Shown: positions 51,746 through 61,588, numbered from the stretch's first letter. The stretch: 64,000 bases of DNA from Adlercreutzia equolifaciens DSM 19450 (GCF_000478885.1 NC_022567.1:1736001-1800000), one strand, 5' to 3'. Program-made: numbers and translations. The notes: generated by a model not told the origin, from the letters alone.

Positions 51746-52729
51746 TTAGAACAGAACGGTGAACACCATAGTTTGCTGGCTTTCGCGGTAGCACTCTTCT
51801 TGCAGAGACGTACCGATCGACACCTTCAGCCCCCTCAATGCCGAGTCTATCTCGCTGGCACGAGTCTGAGCTAGCGTAGCAGATGACCGGCAGTCAATGT
51901 TCACCACATAATCCTGTATCGCATTCTTCGAGGCACCCGAGCAGCGCATTTCGATGAGGCCATTGATCTCCTTGTCGTTCCGATACCAGTTCAGCGGCGG
52001 ACGCCTGACCTCATCGCTCCCGGAAAAATGACGCTCGAAGAGCATATACCTGTCTTCTGAAACTTGTTCACTGCGATCAGCGGAAATGCCCTCTGATTCT
52101 GAAGCCACAGCCGTCTTCTTCACCGAAGCCTTGATTTGCCTAGCTTGTTTCGAATCGGATACTTGCGTCTCACGCATCTCAAGCTTGCAGTATTTCGCTC
52201 CCAAGCAATAGGCGACATGCTGAAGCTCGGACATCTTCTCCTTTTGAATCTCCTGGTACAGGCTTTCAAGGTCGAGAAAACGATCCAGCCCGGATGGGTC
52301 GCGAACGTAGACTGCGCCCATCTGGGCAAATGGATGGAACGCCAGTCCGCTTTCCTCGGCAAAAGCATGGTACAGATGGAATATCTCCATCCCGTTCGAT
52401 GCCTTCGTCAACCACCCGATAGCGCCTTCGCACACGTCGATGCCCTTACGTTTGTCCTCGTCTTCAATGATCACCATATTTGGTAGATCATAGTCTGGGC
52501 TCCAGAACTCGTCGGGGAATACGGGGGCATACTTGCGTCTCCGAGCTTCTAGCTGCGCATCGGCCGCCAAACGAGCCCCCTCCTTGGCTCGCTCCGCAAC
52601 CGTCCCACCAGCAGCGGCCACCTTGCCGGCAACGGTGCCGCCAGCCTCTGCAGCCACCTCCGCCACCGACTCGCCCAACTCCTTAGCCTTATCCGCCACG
52701 TTCCCTAATTTGCTACGAATACCGCCCAT
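51746..52729 (-). CDS. Hypothetical protein with helical N-terminus
   Basis: 327 residues, AAGGA site. Residues 1-65 are an Ala/Gly/Glu/Lys-rich amphipathic helix with repeated AGGTV and AAEAGG-type words, like LEA or CsbD-type stress sequences. From about 70 a globular domain follows (KYAPVFPDEFWSPDYDLPNM, DVCEGAIGWLTKASNG, FHLYHAF). The C-terminal 120 residues are unrecognised. Its GC content is lower than average for the window. It lies 84 bp downstream of the DUF4230 gene on the same strand. Confidence 0.6.
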   Translation of the reverse strand: MGGIRSKLGNVADKAKELGESVAEVAAEAGGTVAGKVAAAGGTVAERAKEGARLAADAQLEARRRKYAPVFPDEFWSPDYDLPNMVIIEDEDKRKGIDVCEGAIGWLTKASNGMEIFHLYHAFAEESGLAFHPFAQMGAVYVRDPSGLDRFLDLESLYQEIQKEKMSELQHVAYCLGAKYCKLEMRETQVSDSKQARQIKASVKKTAVASESEGISADRSEQVSEDRYMLFERHFSGSDEVRRPPLNWYRNDKEINGLIEMRCSGASKNAIQDYVVNIDCRSSATLAQTRASEIDSALRGLKVSIGTSLQEECYRESQQTMVFTVLF

Positions 52730-52813
52730 AGTCTTTGATTCCTTCCTCTGCCTTGCGTCCAGACTAGCAGTTTTCCGTTGCCGTCCGCATTAGCTGACAG
52801 CTAACCAAATCTG

Positions 52814-53461
52814 CTATTCCGTCGTCTGGTTCTGCGCCGCCGAGCTGACTTCAATCGTGTACCCCTCCGGAAGGGCGGCACCGAGTAGCGCTTCAATGGA
52901 CGAGACGGCGTTCTCCTGGGCCTCGTTGAGCACCTCGCCGCTGATGGCGGCAGCCTCCGCTTCTTGGCGCGACTCGTCGATGTACTGCGTGACGTCCTCG
53001 ACGCCGATGGGGTTGAGGAAGTTGTTCTGTTCGTGCAGCACCTTGAAGCTGGTCGTGTCGATGGCATCCGACAGGATGGTCGCCTGCGGCAGCGACACCT
53101 TCACGGTCGTTCCCTCCAAAGCGACCTGAGCCTCATCCAAATTAACGCCCGCCTTCAACTCGCCCATATAGGTGAGAATGAAGAAGTTCTCCGAGAAGGG
53201 AATGTCAATAGTGTCGAACAGCTTGCTGTTGCTCTCAACTTTCTCGACGACGGTGTAGGTTTGAGAGGCGGTAGCCAGTTCGTTGATCTGCGAGATCTCG
53301 CTCATGAGAACGGCGACGTCAACATTGGGCTCCTGCTGCTTGTCCGGCGGGTTGTACGTGAGCAGCATGAAGACCGAGAAAGCGCCGACTACCAAGCCAA
53401 TCGCCGCCCCGATTCCAATGAGCTTCGCCTTCTTCGAAAGGTTTGCGCGCGAACTTGCCAT
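52814..53461 (-). CDS. DUF4230 membrane protein
   Basis: 215 residues from the ATG at 53461, chosen for AGGAGG just before it. One membrane segment (about 15-35, LIGIGAAIGLVVGAFSVFML) is followed by an extracellular domain with ISQINELATASQTYTVVEK and the alternating pattern FFILTYMGELKAGVNLDEAQ that typifies DUF4230. Function is unknown. It is divergent from a small XRE gene. Confidence 0.72.
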   Translation of the reverse strand: MASSRANLSKKAKLIGIGAAIGLVVGAFSVFMLLTYNPPDKQQEPNVDVAVLMSEISQINELATASQTYTVVEKVESNSKLFDTIDIPFSENFFILTYMGELKAGVNLDEAQVALEGTTVKVSLPQATILSDAIDTTSFKVLHEQNNFLNPIGVEDVTQYIDESRQEAEAAAISGEVLNEAQENAVSSIEALLGAALPEGYTIEVSSAAQNQTTE

Positions 53462-53552
53462 GCGGCCTCCTTCTTTCCTCGTCAGTCTCTCCATAAGCTT
53501 GTGGCTTCATATTTGAAGTCGGTTCGTTAATGGTAGCACATATGCTTTCCCC

Positions 53553-53768
53553 ATGAACATCGAACAGAAAAGACAGGCCCTGGGAAAGCGTATCCGCGCG
53601 GTACGCGAGGAGCAGGGGCTTTCCCAAAGCCAGCTGGCCCTCATGATCGGCAGCAGCAAATCCCACATCTGGCGCATCGAGACCGGCCGGGTCGGCGTGG
53701 GCATCGACGACTTGGGCCGCATCGCCGACGCCTTGGGCTCGCCCGTGCGCGACCTGCTGACTTTTTAG
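53553..53768 (+). CDS. Small XRE-family transcriptional regulator
   Basis: 71 residues, almost entirely a Cro/C1 helix-turn-helix: KRIRAVREEQGLSQSQLALM, then IGSSKSHIWRIETGRVGVGI. No ribosome site is seen before the ATG, so it may be translated leaderless. It is convergent with the MerR gene, with which it overlaps by 4 bp at the stops. It may regulate the divergent DUF4230 gene. Confidence 0.8.
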   Translation: MNIEQKRQALGKRIRAVREEQGLSQSQLALMIGSSKSHIWRIETGRVGVGIDDLGRIADALGSPVRDLLTF

Positions 53769-54880
53769 CTACGCTCAGAGAAGAGCTCGACCTCTCGAGC
53801 AGCTCGAGCGGCCCTCTCGAAAAACGCTCCGTCGACAGCGCTTTCTCCGTCGGGATCAATGAGCGCCATCGTCTCCTCGTCTTCCAGGGCACTCCTCAGA
53901 TACCCCGCCACCGTTTCGAAAAATTCCACCATGGTATCCCACTCGTCGCCATCGAGCTCCGCAGCCTCCGGGACGGGGTAGCCGCACGAACGGCAGACGA
54001 AATCGACGAGGGAAACCGCCCGGTTCTCAGAGAAGGACGATCCCATATCGTCCCCGGCCCCGGCCCCGGCTTCGATCATCGCCGAGAGTTCCAAGATCAT
54101 CGACTTCAGCCACACGAGAAACACCGCCGACTGCAGAAAACCGGGAGTCGCCTCTCCGCCCACCTCGCCGGCGAACTCGGCCTCCTCGCTGCCATCCTCG
54201 AAGAGCGTCCAAATGCCCAGCAGGTCAAGATCGTCGATTTCGAAGAAATACGTGCAGAACCACGCCCTCAGTCGTCGCACCGTAGACTCTATATGGGCGA
54301 AGGGATCCTCGTCGTCGCCTCCCAGGAAATCGACGATGATCGCGCCCAGCTCGTCCCATAATTGCTCCAAGCCCGCATCGTCCATAGATTCCCACCCGAT
54401 GGCTTTATCGGCATAGGCCGGCGAGCTTCGCATGAGCTCGGCGAACGCATCCACTTCGGAGGTGCCGAAGGCCAAGGTTTCGAAGAGGTCGTCGCCGACG
54501 ATTTCGGCATAGCGCGCGAACAAGATGAGATGCTGCAAGTAGCGCTCCTGAGCACGCAATTCCTCGATGCGCTCTGCCAACGCGTCCGTCAGGCTCCTCT
54601 CGCCATCGAGAATCGGCGGCATATCCTTGAGCTCGAATCCATAGGAGCCGAGCACCACGATCTGCTTGAGCCGGTCGACGTCCTCGGGGCTATAGAGCTT
54701 GCGGTTGTTGGCCACGCCCTCCCCCGAACGCCTCGGGCACAGCAGGCCCTTTTCATCGTAATGCTGGAGCGCCCTCGTCGTCACGCCCGTCAGCTTCGAC
54801 ACCTGGCCCGCCGTCATGGGCCACCCGTAGTTCTCGCGTATCAGATCGTTGCTGGCTTGCATCTTCGGTTTGCGCGGCAT
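53765..54880 (-). CDS. MerR-family regulator with large C-terminal domain
   Basis: 371 residues, more than twice the usual MerR length. Residues about 18-85 are the MerR winged helix (WPMTAGQVSKLTGVTTRALQ, HYDEKGLLCP, LYSPEDVDRL). A helical, acidic domain of ~280 residues with many Glu/Asp and Trp follows. It resembles the effector parts of MerR proteins with TipAS-like C-termini, although no clear family is seen. The promoter at 54922-54952 has the typical MerR layout, so autoregulation is likely. It lies downstream of the amino-acid ABC operon. Confidence 0.85.
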   Translation of the reverse strand: MPRKPKMQASNDLIRENYGWPMTAGQVSKLTGVTTRALQHYDEKGLLCPRRSGEGVANNRKLYSPEDVDRLKQIVVLGSYGFELKDMPPILDGERSLTDALAERIEELRAQERYLQHLILFARYAEIVGDDLFETLAFGTSEVDAFAELMRSSPAYADKAIGWESMDDAGLEQLWDELGAIIVDFLGGDDEDPFAHIESTVRRLRAWFCTYFFEIDDLDLLGIWTLFEDGSEEAEFAGEVGGEATPGFLQSAVFLVWLKSMILELSAMIEAGAGAGDDMGSSFSENRAVSLVDFVCRSCGYPVPEAAELDGDEWDTMVEFFETVAGYLRSALEDEETMALIDPDGESAVDGAFFERAARAAREVELFSERS

Positions 54881-54921
54881 AGTCTTCGCCCTTCGTTTCC
54901 TCTACCGGACTTCCGCCGCAC

Positions 54922-54952
54922 AGCATAAACCTCAACCCGACGTTGAGGTCAA
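54922..54952 (-). promoter_or_regulatory. MerR-type promoter with 19-bp spacer
   Basis: On the minus strand TTGACC (54947-54952) and TATGCT (54922-54927) are 19 bp apart, the long spacer of MerR-activated promoters. The dyad ACCTCAAC-CCGAC-GTTGAGGT (54929-54949) fills the spacer, and ACCTCAA/TTGAGGT arms are typical of known MerR sites. It directly precedes the MerR gene. Confidence 0.8.
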
Positions 54953-54965
54953 GAAGTTTTCTTCC

Positions 54966-55622
54966 CTACCGCGCGCCCTTGAGGCGGCGCTGGTAGGCGC
55001 GGACGATCTGCGACAAAGTGAAGCAGACGAAGAAGTAGATGAGCGCCATCAGGGCGAAGATGGCGAAGATCTGCACCGTGGAGTTGTAGCTGTTCATGAG
55101 GATCATGCCGCGGCCCATCAGCTCCTGCAGGGCCATGGCGCCCCACAGATACGACGTGTCCTTGATGGTGGTCACGAACTGCGAGAGCAGCGCCGGTACC
55201 ATGTTGCGCAGGGCCTGGGGCAAGATGATGTACAGGTACATCTGCGGCGCCGAGAACCCCTGGGAATGGGCGGCCTCGTACTGGCCCGCCGGCACGCTCG
55301 CCAGGCCGCCGCGGACGATCTCGGCCACCGAGGCCGCGGTGAACAGCGTGAAGGCGAGCACCGCCGCGGGCAAGGGCGGCAGCTGGGCCACGAAGAACGT
55401 GAACATGATCCACAGAAGCAGCGGCGTGTTCTTGAACAGCTCCACATAGGCGATGGAGAAGCCGCGCAGCATGCGGGAGGAGGATCCGCGCATGATGGAG
55501 ATGACGGCGCCGAGCACAACGGAGCAGGCGATGGCCAGCGCCGAGATGACGAGGGTGAGCCCGAGCCCTTCCAAAAGGAAGCGGATGTTCGTCCAGGTGA
55601 GCAAAGCGGCGATGTCGCTCAT
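54966..55622 (-). CDS. Polar amino-acid ABC transporter permease
   Basis: 218 residues with five membrane segments and the HisM/GlnP pattern: TLVISALAIACSVVLGAVIS near the start, AYVELFKNTPLLLWI, and the ATPase-contact loop GQYEAAHSQGFSAPQMYLYI. The ATG at 55622 has GAGGAGG and overlaps the first permease gene by 4 bp. It forms a heterodimer with that protein in the membrane. Confidence 0.93.
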   Translation of the reverse strand: MSDIAALLTWTNIRFLLEGLGLTLVISALAIACSVVLGAVISIMRGSSSRMLRGFSIAYVELFKNTPLLLWIMFTFFVAQLPPLPAAVLAFTLFTAASVAEIVRGGLASVPAGQYEAAHSQGFSAPQMYLYIILPQALRNMVPALLSQFVTTIKDTSYLWGAMALQELMGRGMILMNSYNSTVQIFAIFALMALIYFFVCFTLSQIVRAYQRRLKGAR

Positions 55623-56629
55623 TTCTGGCCTCCTCTCCGGCCCTTGCCCTTGCGACGGCCGCCGGTGCGGCCGATGGCGCCGCGCACACGGGCGATTCCG
55701 CGACGGTTCCGCGGCGTGCGGGGCGCCACGGTGCGACGGTCGGGCCACGCCGGCGCGTCGATGCCGTAAAGCTCCGCGTACGTGAGGTAGCGGCCCTTGT
55801 CCATCACGGGAGGCACCAGCGTGCTCGTGCCCTCCACCATGGTCGTCACGCCGGCGGCCATGGCCTGGGCGGCCGCGTGCCCGGTGATGTCGTGGGTGCC
55901 CGGCGTCACCTCCAAAGCGTCGGCCGCAAGCGCCTCGGTGGCGTCACCGGTGGCCACGTGGCGGTGGGCGCCCATGCGATGCTCAAGATACACGGCACCG
56001 CGCGAGAGCGGGAAGCAGATAGCGAAATACAGCACGGCGGCGGCCACGTAGGCCGGCCCGTAGTAGCTCGTGTCCCCGGCGAAGGAGTTCGCGAAGTACA
56101 TGAGCTCGCCGCCGGCGATGAGCGCGAGCACCGAGGTGTTCTTCACGAGGTTAGCGGCCTGCACGGCCAGAGGCGGCAAGATGATGCGCATGGCCTGGGG
56201 CAGGATGATGAGCGTCATGGTCTGCACCGGCGAGAAGCCCTGGCTCTTGGCCGCCTCGAACTGGCCGCGGTGCACCGAGCCGATGCCGCTGCGCACTACT
56301 TCCGACATGTAGCCGCCATGGTAGGCGCCGATGGCGATGACGCCGATCCAGAACGAGGCGATGGTGAGCCCGATCAGCGGAAACACGGCGTAAAGCACGA
56401 ACACCTGCAGAAGCAGCGGAATGTTCTGCACCGTCTCCACGTAGACGCGCGTGAGGGCGCGCAGGATGTGGAAGCGCGACACCGCGAACACGCCGAAGAC
56501 GAAGCCCAAAACGAGCGCGATGACGAGGGCCAAAGCCGAGATGGCCGCGGTCATGCCGAAGGCGGCCAGGATGTCGGGCCATCGCGCGAAGAGCGCTTCC
56601 CACTTGTAGGGCGCGAATATCTCCGTCAT
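55619..56629 (-). CDS. Polar amino-acid ABC transporter permease with C-terminal extension
   Basis: 336 residues. Residues 1-225 are a normal permease: ALVIALVLGFVFGVFAVS, RVYVETVQNIPLLLQVFV, GQFEAAKSQGFSPVQTMTLI. The last ~110 residues are an unusual cytoplasmic tail, first Ala/His/Thr-rich, then strongly basic (RRTVAPRTPRNRRG to the end). It overlaps both neighbours by 4 bp. The tail is not part of the family, and a role in interaction with the ATPase or in regulation is speculative. Confidence 0.92.
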   Translation of the reverse strand: MTEIFAPYKWEALFARWPDILAAFGMTAAISALALVIALVLGFVFGVFAVSRFHILRALTRVYVETVQNIPLLLQVFVLYAVFPLIGLTIASFWIGVIAIGAYHGGYMSEVVRSGIGSVHRGQFEAAKSQGFSPVQTMTLIILPQAMRIILPPLAVQAANLVKNTSVLALIAGGELMYFANSFAGDTSYYGPAYVAAAVLYFAICFPLSRGAVYLEHRMGAHRHVATGDATEALAADALEVTPGTHDITGHAAAQAMAAGVTTMVEGTSTLVPPVMDKGRYLTYAELYGIDAPAWPDRRTVAPRTPRNRRGIARVRGAIGRTGGRRKGKGRRGGQK

Positions 56630-57645
56630 CGGGACGCGCCCCCTTCCGCGCCGCTCGCGCCCGCAGCGCCTTGGCCGCTCGCATCCGCGGCATCATCAGC
56701 GGGCGCCTCGGTGCCCGCAGCTCCCCCGTCGTCGGCCGGATCCCCCGCCCCCAGGCCCGTGCCGCCGGCGCTCTGCTCGGCTTCCACATCGGCCTCGGTG
56801 ACCAGCGACAGGCCCCAGCGTTCCTTCAGCGCTCGCAGCGTGCCGTCGACCTCCATGGCCGCGATGGCGTCGTCGATGGGCTTGGAATACTCGCTGCCCT
56901 TCTTCGTGGCCACGCCGTACTCCTGGGGCGCGAACTGCGTCGGCAGCAAGTAGGTGGTGTCGTCCTGATAGCCCAGAAGGATGGAGCTGTCCACGGAGAA
57001 CGCGTCCACGCGCCCGGCCACGAGCGCGATCTTGATCTCGGGATAGGTGGCGTACTCGGCGAACTTCAGCGTGATGCCCGCCTCGGCAGCAGCGGCCCCC
57101 AGCTTGTCCTTGGTGGTGGCCGACAGCGCCACGCCCACGGTCTTGCCATCGAGGCCCGAAAGATCGGTGATGCCCGACTTCTTCAGCACGAGCACGCCGA
57201 TGTGATCGATGTAGTAGGGCCGAGAGAAGTCGTAGGTTTTCTTGCGCGCGTCGGTGATGGTGAAGGTGGCAAGCGTTGCGTCCAGGGTGCCGTTGTCCAG
57301 CATCGCCCCGCGGGTGGTCACGTTCACGCCCACGATCTCCAGGGCGTTCGCATCGCCTTTGAGCCGCGCGGCCAGCTCGCGGGCCACGTCCACTTCCAGT
57401 CCCTCCACGCTTCCCGTCTCGGGGTTCTGGAAACCGAAGCCGGGCACGTCGATCTTCGTGCCGACGCGCAGCACGTCGCCTGTGGGAGCGCAGCCGGAAA
57501 GCGGCAGCACCGCACTACCCAGGGCCGCACCCACTGCAGCGGCGCCGGCCAGCCGCACGAAGGCGCGCCGCGTGAGGCAGGCCCCGCCTGGCGCGGCCGC
57601 CCCGCTCATCCCGACCTTCCCGTCTGCCAGGCTCGTCACGTTCAT
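56626..57645 (-). CDS. Amino-acid ABC transporter substrate-binding lipoprotein, Tat-type signal
   Basis: The signal region has LTRRAFVRLAGAAAVGAA followed by the lipobox LSGC, so the protein is probably exported folded by the Tat system and lipid-anchored. The type II periplasmic-binding domain contains FGFQNPETGSVEGLEVDVAR (in parts), FTITDARKKTYDFSRPYY and the hinge region VALVAGRVDAFSVDSS-like. The C-terminal 45 residues are Ala/Gly/Asp-rich. The ATG at 57645 has GAGGGGG six bases before it. Specificity (Gln, Glu, cystine or other) cannot be told. Confidence 0.91.
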   Translation of the reverse strand: MNVTSLADGKVGMSGAAAPGGACLTRRAFVRLAGAAAVGAALGSAVLPLSGCAPTGDVLRVGTKIDVPGFGFQNPETGSVEGLEVDVARELAARLKGDANALEIVGVNVTTRGAMLDNGTLDATLATFTITDARKKTYDFSRPYYIDHIGVLVLKKSGITDLSGLDGKTVGVALSATTKDKLGAAAAEAGITLKFAEYATYPEIKIALVAGRVDAFSVDSSILLGYQDDTTYLLPTQFAPQEYGVATKKGSEYSKPIDDAIAAMEVDGTLRALKERWGLSLVTEADVEAEQSAGGTGLGAGDPADDGGAAGTEAPADDAADASGQGAAGASGAEGGASR

Positions 57646-57656
57646 CGCGCACCCCC

Positions 57657-58388
<732 letters not shown>

Positions 58389-58532
58389 GTTCCCACGCTC
58401 CTATCTGGGCCGTCGTTCCGAATAGCTACGTGGGAATTTTAACGTTCAGTCAATTTGTCGTGGTTTCGCCGGCGCTACGGGTTTGTCACAGCTTAGTGAC
58501 GGCCCCGGCGGAAGGGAGCATGGCGGCGCGGG

Positions 58533-59906
58533 TCAGGAAGCAGCGGGCACGGGCTTTGCGGCCGTCTTCGCCTCCTCGGCGTCCTCGCGGGCGAGCACCG
58601 CCTGCATGGCGGCGATGGCGCACTCCATCTGGGCATCGTCGGGCTCGTGGGTGGTAAGGTACTGCATCTGCATGCCGGGCCAGAGAATCACCTTCACGAG
58701 CGGGTTGTCCGGGTGACTGCCGGCCCACTTCACCGTGATCTCATAGGAGATGCCGGCGATAACGGGCATCAGCACGATGCGCGCCACAATGACGAGTACG
58801 AGCTTCGGCAGCCCGTCGGGCACTCCGAAACCGGAGATGATGGCATTGAGGGGGAAGATGGTGTACACGAGAATGGCGATGACCATGACCATGATGAGGA
58901 AGGCGGTGCCGCAGCGCACGTGCAGGCGCGGGAACTGCCGGGCGTTCTCGGGGGTCATAGGCAGGCCGTGCTCGAAGCAGTGGATGGCCTTGTGCTCGGC
59001 GCCATGATACATGAACATGCGCTTGATGTCCTCCATGCGGCCGATGAGCCAGATGTAGAACACGAACACGGCCACGCGCAGAAGGCCGTCCACAATGTTC
59101 CAGGCCAGCGTGTGATCGTCGTACTCCCCCACGATGAGGTTCGTGATGGCCGCCGGCGCCACGATGAACAGCACCACGCCCAGCACGAGGCCCACCACCA
59201 TGGAGATCACCATCTCGCGGTGCCCGAACTCCTCGCCAGCAGAAGAATCGCTGGATGCGTCACGCTTCCCCTCATCGCCGCCCTTCGCGGCCGAGGGGCG
59301 ACCAAGGTCGCCCCCTACGGGATCATTCCCGGGATTGTCCGTAGGGGCGGTGCTTGCGCCGCCCTGGGCCCCGACCTGCGGCCGAGCCGGTGCGTCAGCT
59401 CCGCCCACCACCTCGAGGGTGCGCTGAGCACCCAGGCCGTCCACCATCTCGTCGGGGTTGCCGAAATCGCGCTTCCAATCGAAGCCGTCGCGGCCGGCAG
59501 CGCGTTCGCCGCGCTTCTCCTCCTCGGCCGCCACGGCCGCCGCGCCCTCAAGCTCGGCCTCCGCTTCCACGAAGGTCGCCTCGGCGGCGGCCTTCTGCTC
59601 GCCCTCCTCGTCGCCGAAGGCATGCAGGGCGGCAATCTCCAGGGCCTTGAACCCTAGCATGAGCGACTCCACGAGCGCCCGGCAGCCGCGAACGAGCGGC
59701 CAGTACATCCAGCCGTTTTTGTCCTTGCCGGAATTCAGGTCGTGCTCCTCCACGTAGATGGCGCCGTCCGGCTCGCGCACGGCCACGGCCCAGTTGTACT
59801 TGCCGCGCATCATGACGCCCTCGATGAGGGCCTGGCCTCCCACGTGGGTCTTTATCGCCCCGTCTTCGGAAAACGCGCGGGACAGATCGCTTTTCTGCTT
59901 GGTCAT
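58533..59906 (-). CDS. DUF1385 membrane protein with repeat-derived insert
   Basis: 457 residues. The DUF1385 core is split: the N-terminal part has KTHVGGQALIEGVMMRGKYN and VRGCRALVESLMLGFKAL. The C-terminal part from about 228 has the membrane segments with VGEYDDHTLAWNI, FMYHGAEHKAIHCFEHG, RLHVRCGTAF and WPGMQMQYLTTHEP. In between, about residues 95-227 are an acidic, disordered insert, and residues ~181-206 are encoded by a REP-type palindromic pair (59294-59365). Relatives lie in operons with prfA and protein-quality functions; function is unknown. It follows thyX by 9 bp. Confidence 0.88.
   Translation of the reverse strand: MTKQKSDLSRAFSEDGAIKTHVGGQALIEGVMMRGKYNWAVAVREPDGAIYVEEHDLNSGKDKNGWMYWPLVRGCRALVESLMLGFKALEIAALHAFGDEEGEQKAAAEATFVEAEAELEGAAAVAAEEEKRGERAAGRDGFDWKRDFGNPDEMVDGLGAQRTLEVVGGADAPARPQVGAQGGASTAPTDNPGNDPVGGDLGRPSAAKGGDEGKRDASSDSSAGEEFGHREMVISMVVGLVLGVVLFIVAPAAITNLIVGEYDDHTLAWNIVDGLLRVAVFVFYIWLIGRMEDIKRMFMYHGAEHKAIHCFEHGLPMTPENARQFPRLHVRCGTAFLIMVMVIAILVYTIFPLNAIISGFGVPDGLPKLVLVIVARIVLMPVIAGISYEITVKWAGSHPDNPLVKVILWPGMQMQYLTTHEPDDAQMECAIAAMQAVLAREDAEEAKTAAKPVPAAS
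59294..59365. repeat. Pair of REP-type palindromes inside the DUF1385 coding region
   Basis: Unit 1 (59294-59320, minus): GGGGCGACC-AA-GGTCGCCCC followed by CTACGG. Unit 2 (59339-59365, plus): CCGT then AGGGGCGGTGC-TT-GCGCCGCCCT. They face each other through the CCGT ends. The same unit occurs twice at 62401-62477. The inserted DNA keeps the reading frame. Confidence 0.88.
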
Positions 59907-59915
59907 ACAGCCGTC

Positions 59916-60608
59916 CTAAGCGTCGAGCTGCGAGCGGTCGACGCGCGGGTAGGGATTGCCGCAGGTCATCTTGCCCTCCGGACAGGTGCCGTGGATGCAG
60001 GGCGCGCCGGCATCGGCGAAGATGTACGGCGCCGTCGGACGGGCGAGTTCCAGCATCTTCCACGCCATCTCGCGAATCTCCCACTGGGCGCGGTTGCAGC
60101 AGCGCAGCTCGAAGAAGTGCAGAAGCTCGCGCACGTTCATGGTGATGACGATCTTCGTCTCGCAGGCGTTGGGCAGAAGATAGCGCGCGTCCTCGGCGGG
60201 AATGCCCGCCTCCACGAGCGCCCGGTAGGCCTCGGCCACGGCGGCGGCGGCCTCGTCGAAGAGGCGGTCGCACTCGGGATCGGCGGCCACGGTGGCGGGC
60301 TTCACCATGGGGATATCGCCCTTGAACTTCACGTAGCGCTGGGACTGCTGGTTGAAGCTGGCGATGCGATGGCGCACCAGCTGGTGCGTGAGCGCACGGG
60401 ACACGCCGTCGACGGCGAAGGTGTAGCTGGCGTGCTCAAGCGTGGAGAAATGCCCCGAGCCCATGATGGTGGAAAGCACGCTGCGCACCCGCTCGGGCGG
60501 CATGGTCTCCATCAGCTCGCTCGCGCCCACCGGCGCATAGCACAGCCGCGCCGCCGTGGCGATGGCGCGCTCGGGGTCGGGCGTATGGTACAGAAGCTCT
60601 ACCTGCAT
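59916..60608 (-). CDS. thyX: Flavin-dependent thymidylate synthase
   Basis: Makes dTMP using FAD, NADPH and methylene-tetrahydrofolate. The ThyX signature RHR-x7-S is at residues 79-89 (LVRHRIASFNQQSQRY). Other features are the GHFSTLEHASYTF region and ETKIVITMNVRELLHFFELR. The ATG at 60608 has AGGAGA four bases before it. At 230 residues the length is normal. It probably forms an operon with the DUF1385 gene and is divergent from a methyltransferase. Confidence 0.96.
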   Translation of the reverse strand: MQVELLYHTPDPERAIATAARLCYAPVGASELMETMPPERVRSVLSTIMGSGHFSTLEHASYTFAVDGVSRALTHQLVRHRIASFNQQSQRYVKFKGDIPMVKPATVAADPECDRLFDEAAAAVAEAYRALVEAGIPAEDARYLLPNACETKIVITMNVRELLHFFELRCCNRAQWEIREMAWKMLELARPTAPYIFADAGAPCIHGTCPEGKMTCGNPYPRVDRSQLDA

Positions 60609-60684
60609 AACGTCTCCTCGCATCTCGATTTCGTTCCAGAGAAGTATAATGGCTGAACGACCGACGACACGGCTTGGAGGCCCC

Positions 60685-61581
60685 ATGCACGACGAATTTA
60701 CACCCTTGCTCACCGCAACGGATTGGAACGAGGAGTGGAAAGAGCTCCAGAAGGTGCGGCGCCATGCCGATGACGCGGCGTTCTGGGACAAGCGCTCCGC
60801 CACCTTCACCACCAAGGACGCCCCGAACCTCTATGTGGAGAAGTTCTTGGAATACGCGGAGATTCGCTCCGGCGAAACGGTGTTCGACATGGGATGCGGC
60901 ACCGGAGCTCTGGCCGTGCCGCTCGGCGAGGCGGGGCACAAGGTAGTGGCCGCCGACTTCTCCCAGGGCATGCTGGATCAGATGCAGGCGCGGCTCGACG
61001 CAGCCGGCGTGCGCACCGTCTTCCCCAAGCTCATGAGCTGGGAGGACGATTGGCCGGCCTTCGGCGTGCGCGAGGGCATGACCGACGTGGCCATCGCCTC
61101 GCGCTCCATCGCCACGGCCGATTTGCGCGACGCCCTTTTGCGCCTGACGGAAGTGGCGCGCCGGCGGGTGTGCATCACGCTGGCCACCGGCTCCTCCCCC
61201 CGCGTCGACGAGCGCATCCTGGCCGCCGTGGGGCTGCCCTCGGTGCTCGGCCGCGACTACCTGTACGCGTTCAATATCTTGGCCAATGAGGGGATCAAGG
61301 CAGAGGTGCGCTATATCGACAGCACCCGCGACGACACATTCGCCACCCCCGAGGACGCCTACGAGAAGTTGATCGCCATGATCGACGACTCCGCAGCCGT
61401 GCGCGCTTCCGACGAGGAGCGCGAGCAGGCGCGCGCCAACTTGCGGGAATGGCTCGCCGCCAACCTCGTTCCCAACGAGACCGCCGGCGCTCCCGACCGC
61501 AAGGGCGTCCCCCAGCTCGCCTGGCGCCTCGCCGAGCCCCGCACGGTCACCTGGGCCTTCCTCGCCTGGAATACCCACTAG
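60685..61581 (+). CDS. SAM-dependent methyltransferase
   Basis: 298 residues. A class I Rossmann methyltransferase domain starts near residue 40, with VFDMGCGTGALAVPL as the SAM-binding glycine loop and VVAADFSQGMLDQM as the acidic motif. The C-terminal half (VRYIDSTRDDTFATPEDAYE) is family-specific. The ATG at 60685 has GGAGG; a TATAAT lies at 60645-60650. Related proteins sit in cobalamin and anaerobic pathways, but the substrate here is unknown. Confidence 0.85.
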   Translation: MHDEFTPLLTATDWNEEWKELQKVRRHADDAAFWDKRSATFTTKDAPNLYVEKFLEYAEIRSGETVFDMGCGTGALAVPLGEAGHKVVAADFSQGMLDQMQARLDAAGVRTVFPKLMSWEDDWPAFGVREGMTDVAIASRSIATADLRDALLRLTEVARRRVCITLATGSSPRVDERILAAVGLPSVLGRDYLYAFNILANEGIKAEVRYIDSTRDDTFATPEDAYEKLIAMIDDSAAVRASDEEREQARANLREWLAANLVPNETAGAPDRKGVPQLAWRLAEPRTVTWAFLAWNTH

Positions 61582-61588
61582 CAGCAAA

